Positions 61,846 through 64,000 of a DNA stretch of 64,000 nucleotides are shown one piece after another (position 1 is the first letter of the stretch; every line of letters begins with the position of its first letter). Source of the stretch: Planctomycetota bacterium (GTDB taxonomy: Bacteria; Planctomycetota; Planctomycetia; Planctomycetales; Planctomycetaceae). A program made the translations under genes and the position numbers. Under the pieces are notes generated by a model that was not told the DNA's origin, made no database searches, and saw only the letters and a program-made list of their open reading frames with translations. The DNA lies in assembly GCA_023417655.1 (NCBI GenBank), contig JAEZFD010000046.1, positions 1 through 64,000 on the forward strand, in the 5' to 3' direction.

Positions 61846-62179
61846 CGACACTCCTGACCTCCCTCTGGTCCACCGAGAACCGAGTGATTCGCTCGATCAA
61901 TCGCCTCGTGGCATCGATCATCACTGGACGGAGATACGGAGAAACCGCCGCTGTGGCCGATCCTCTCCGGAGCAACAAGAAAACAGATCTGCAATCACTT
62001 ACTTGTCCCTGTTGAAGCAGGGAAAATCAAGCCTGGACTGAGCTGCGGCGCTCGAAAGTCACAGCTCGCGATCAGTTTCGCCGGATATGAGGAAATCGTA
62101 CTCGCGGATGTGCGCGAGAAGCGGCATCTCTGACGGAATGAGAAGGGCTGCGGAGGAGACCTCGGTCCAGCAAGTATCT
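61846..62179. other. intergenic region before the PSCyt1 gene
   Basis: A 334-base gap between the VOC gene and the PSCyt1 gene, both minus. It should hold the promoter of the PSCyt1-DUF1501 pair. The overlapping open frames look like shadows. No terminator with a clear T-tract was found. Confidence 0.4.
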
Positions 62180-62581
62180 CTAGAAACTGAACAGCTCGAT
62201 GACGTTATTGTCTGGATCGAAAACCGTCAGCTGCATCGGTCCATCAGGACGGGGTTTAGGGCCCGACGCAATCGGGATTCCGAGTTCGTCGAGACGGGCC
62301 TTTGCGGCGAGAGCATCGTCGACAAGAAAGGCGGTATGCCGGGTGCGGCTCACCTGCAGGTGCAACGGCTGATCCCGGTCCGCCGGTCCGGATTCAGGAT
62401 GCTCCAAAATGAGGTGCAGGAGCGTGGGGCCCGCCTGAAACCAGAGCCCGTCGAACGGAAAGTTTGGGCGGGGAACTGGCGTCATTCCAAGGACGTCAAC
62501 ATAGAAATGGCGGGACCGCTCGAGGTCCTTCACTACGATCGAGATGTGTTCGATCTGCTTGACGCGAATCGGTTCCGCCAT
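62180..62581 (-). CDS. VOC (glyoxalase/dioxygenase) family protein
   Basis: The 133-residue protein is a single VOC protein of two beta-alpha-beta-beta-beta modules. KQIEHISIVVKDLERSRHFY begins the first module with the metal His in IEHISI. RHTAFLVDDALAAKARLDEL begins the second, and LTVFDPDNNVIELFSF ends it with the metal Glu. Functions in this superfamily include glyoxalase I, extradiol dioxygenase and antibiotic binding. No substrate can be given. The adjacent yicC gene ends about 45 bp upstream on the same strand, so both may share a transcript. Confidence 0.87.
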   Translation of the reverse strand: MAEPIRVKQIEHISIVVKDLERSRHFYVDVLGMTPVPRPNFPFDGLWFQAGPTLLHLILEHPESGPADRDQPLHLQVSRTRHTAFLVDDALAAKARLDELGIPIASGPKPRPDGPMQLTVFDPDNNVIELFSF

Positions 62582-62625
62582 GGAACTCTCCGGGATGGCT
62601 TCTGGCTGTCGGGAGCTGCGTACGA

Positions 62626-63507
62626 CTATTCAACGTTAAGAATTATCTCACGCATCTTTTCGATAACCGCTTTCATCTCGACGACACGGTGAGCGATCTC
62701 GACGTCATTCGCCTTCGAACCAGTGGTGTTGATCTCGCGGAAGAGTTCCTGACCGAGAAACTCCAGCTTGCGGCCATTGGAACCCGGTTCTTCCAGTAGC
62801 TTGCGATACTGACTCAGGTGGGATCGGAGTCGAGTCAGCTCTTCAGTGATGTCGCAGCGGTCGGCGTACTGGCTGACTTCCCGGATCAGATCGTTGTCAT
62901 CCACTTTGACGGGATGCGAACTGAGCAGATCGTTGACGCGATTCCTGATTCGCTCCCGGTATTCGAGAACCACGTTTGGAGCACGGGTGCCGATCCAGGC
63001 GGCATGTTCTTCGATTTGACCGATCAGCTGTTTCAGCTCGTCGGCCATCGCGTTGCCTTCCTGTCGGCGGAAGTTCTGCAGATTCTCCAGTGCGGTGACC
63101 AGAACTTCTTCCAGCAGTGGCCAGTCAGATTCATCGACGGTGCGACCGCCACCGTCGTCAACGACGCCCGGCAGGTTGAGAATCGGCTGAAGCTCGGTCG
63201 GAGGTAACAGTCCCAGAGCGTGGGACAGCTCGCGGATCTGCTGGTCATACTGCCGGGCCACGGACGCGTTCAGATGGTAACTGGACGTTTCTTTCAGGTG
63301 GCGAACGTGCAGATGAATCGTCAGGGTTCCGCGCGAAATGACTTCGCGAACCAGACGATCAATATTCGCTTCCAGCGCGAGAAAGGCGTCAGGGCAACGG
63401 ACGGTCACCTTCAGGTGGCGGTTGTTCACACTGCGAACTTCCGCGGTCACACTGAGGCGTTCGTTTTGCCCTGAGGCGTCGCCATGCCCGGTCATACTTA
63501 GCAGCAC
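62626..63507 (-). CDS. YicC/YloC family endoribonuclease
   Basis: The 293-residue protein begins MLLSMTGHGDASGQNERLSV and continues RSVNNRHLKVTVRCPDAFLA. It has the C-terminal DUF1732 segment REVSQYADRCDITEELTRLR, GRKLEFLGQELFREINTTGS and KANDVEIAHRVVEMKAVIEK. This is the full YicC family pattern. Members are RNases involved in small-RNA and mRNA turnover. In other bacteria the gene is often next to gmk and rpoZ; those are not seen downstream here, where the VOC gene follows. Confidence 0.93.
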   Translation of the reverse strand: MLLSMTGHGDASGQNERLSVTAEVRSVNNRHLKVTVRCPDAFLALEANIDRLVREVISRGTLTIHLHVRHLKETSSYHLNASVARQYDQQIRELSHALGLLPPTELQPILNLPGVVDDGGGRTVDESDWPLLEEVLVTALENLQNFRRQEGNAMADELKQLIGQIEEHAAWIGTRAPNVVLEYRERIRNRVNDLLSSHPVKVDDNDLIREVSQYADRCDITEELTRLRSHLSQYRKLLEEPGSNGRKLEFLGQELFREINTTGSKANDVEIAHRVVEMKAVIEKMREIILNVE

Positions 63508-63709
63508 GGCAGTCCCTTTTCTTTCAGGTCACAGGCGAATCGAACTGTCGCTCGATCGCGGATTTTAATAGCTCGGCAGCCTGAGCGTTTAGCGATCCAT
63601 TTACGTGGCTGATCGTTCGCGCTTTAGAATTGAGAGCCGCCTTTAACAATTCAGGCGAGGGTGGCCGGTGCCCCACTCGCCTGAGTTCCTCGATCCAGCC
63701 GTCAGGAGA

Positions 63710-64000
63710 TCACTCCTTTGGCGGGGCGGGTGCATCTGTCTTTGGAGCTTCTGCTGGCTTTTCTTCTGCAGCGGGTTTCTCAGCTGCTGGAGCGTCCGCT
63801 TTCGGGGCGTCAGCTGGCTTATCGTCTGCTTTAGGAGCTTCCAGTTTAGGAGTGTCCGTCTTAGGTGCGTCTGCCTTTGGTGTTTCTTCCGGCTTTGGTT
63901 CGGTCTTTGGAGCATCAGCCTTCGGTGCATCAGCCGGTTTCATCTCAGCCTTTGCAGGAGCATCAGCGGCAGGTGTCGCTGTTTCCGGCTTCGCTTCTGC
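63710..64000 (-). CDS. Lys/Ala/Pro-rich repeat protein, 5' end cut by window edge
   Basis: The minus frame is open from the right edge to a stop at 63710-63712, about 96 residues. It is made of repeated short units like KADAPKT, PKADDKPAD and AAEKPAAE. The start lies outside the window, so only the C-terminal tail is seen. Such alternating Lys/Ala/Pro/Glu tails are unfolded and common at the ends of exported or cell-wall-associated planctomycete proteins. The main domain is not visible and the family cannot be named. Confidence 0.6.
   Translation of the reverse strand, partial: AEAKPETATPAADAPAKAEMKPADAPKADAPKTEPKPEETPKADAPKTDTPKLEAPKADDKPADAPKADAPAAEKPAAEEKPAEAPKTDAPAPPKE

Noticed and set aside
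63643..63930. A second minus frame over the Lys/Ala/Pro-rich tail
   Set aside because: It is the shifted frame of a low-complexity coding region; the frame continuing from the window edge has the regular KADAP-type units.

Overview
This 64 kb window looks like chromosomal DNA of a planctomycete (PVC superphylum, probably order Planctomycetales). The pointers are a PSCyt1/DUF1549/DUF1553 cytochrome-like protein paired with a DUF1501 protein, the small basic PVC signature protein, a TIGR03009-like secreted protein, a zinc-ribbon/transmembrane small protein, a BatA-VWA membrane protein, a transmembrane Ser/Thr kinase with an FHA-like neighbour, and scattered housekeeping genes that are not in the usual bacterial operons. 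No rRNA, tRNA, CRISPR array, insertion sequence or prophage was recognised. The genus cannot be fixed from the sequence alone.

Layout. 1-3.0 kb (minus): a type IV pilus/secretion assembly pair, a PilM protein that appears fused to a PilN-like part, followed by a PilO-like membrane protein cut by the window edge. 3.5-9.8 kb: a small acidic protein, the PVC small basic protein, a BON-domain exported protein, a TIGR03009-like exported protein, a dicarboxylate/cation symporter and a DUF983 protein. 10-14.7 kb: an enolase-superfamily enzyme, a Tat-exported Gfo/Idh/MocA oxidoreductase, a DUF493 protein and an orphan sulfate-binding lipoprotein. 15-25 kb (plus): L31 type B, RF1 with its methyltransferase PrmC, MurA, a COG2232-like ATP-grasp enzyme, a PP2C phosphatase and aconitase. 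25-36 kb: a metal-ABC permease fused to a DtxR-like regulator, ProC, SufE and SufS, an alpha/beta hydrolase, DoxX, a zinc-ribbon membrane protein, an APC permease and a helical-repeat protein. 36.8-38.6 kb: ribosomal protein S1 with a strong terminator.

38.7-40.6 kb is the one clearly accessory spot: an AT-richer DUF4062 gene next to a methyltransferase gene broken off after about 70 codons. After that come a GT4 glycosyltransferase and a DUF374 acyltransferase. A minus-strand cluster at 43.4-47.9 kb (coiled-coil membrane protein, FHA-like protein, multi-pass Ser/Thr kinase, membrane protein) looks like one signalling operon. Next are a TlpA-type thioredoxin, a CDF zinc exporter, a GT-C glycosyltransferase that overlaps a convergent BatA/VWA gene, the ribosomal run L13-S9-L27, the DUF1501/PSCyt1 pair, a VOC protein, a YicC RNase and a Lys/Ala/Pro-rich protein cut by the right edge.

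Most genes are housekeeping. The best leads for something new are the DUF4062 locus, the permease-DtxR fusion, the kinase operon, the PilM-PilN fusion and a degenerate dispersed intergenic repeat (two good copies and one weak one) that supplies stop codons to neighbouring genes.
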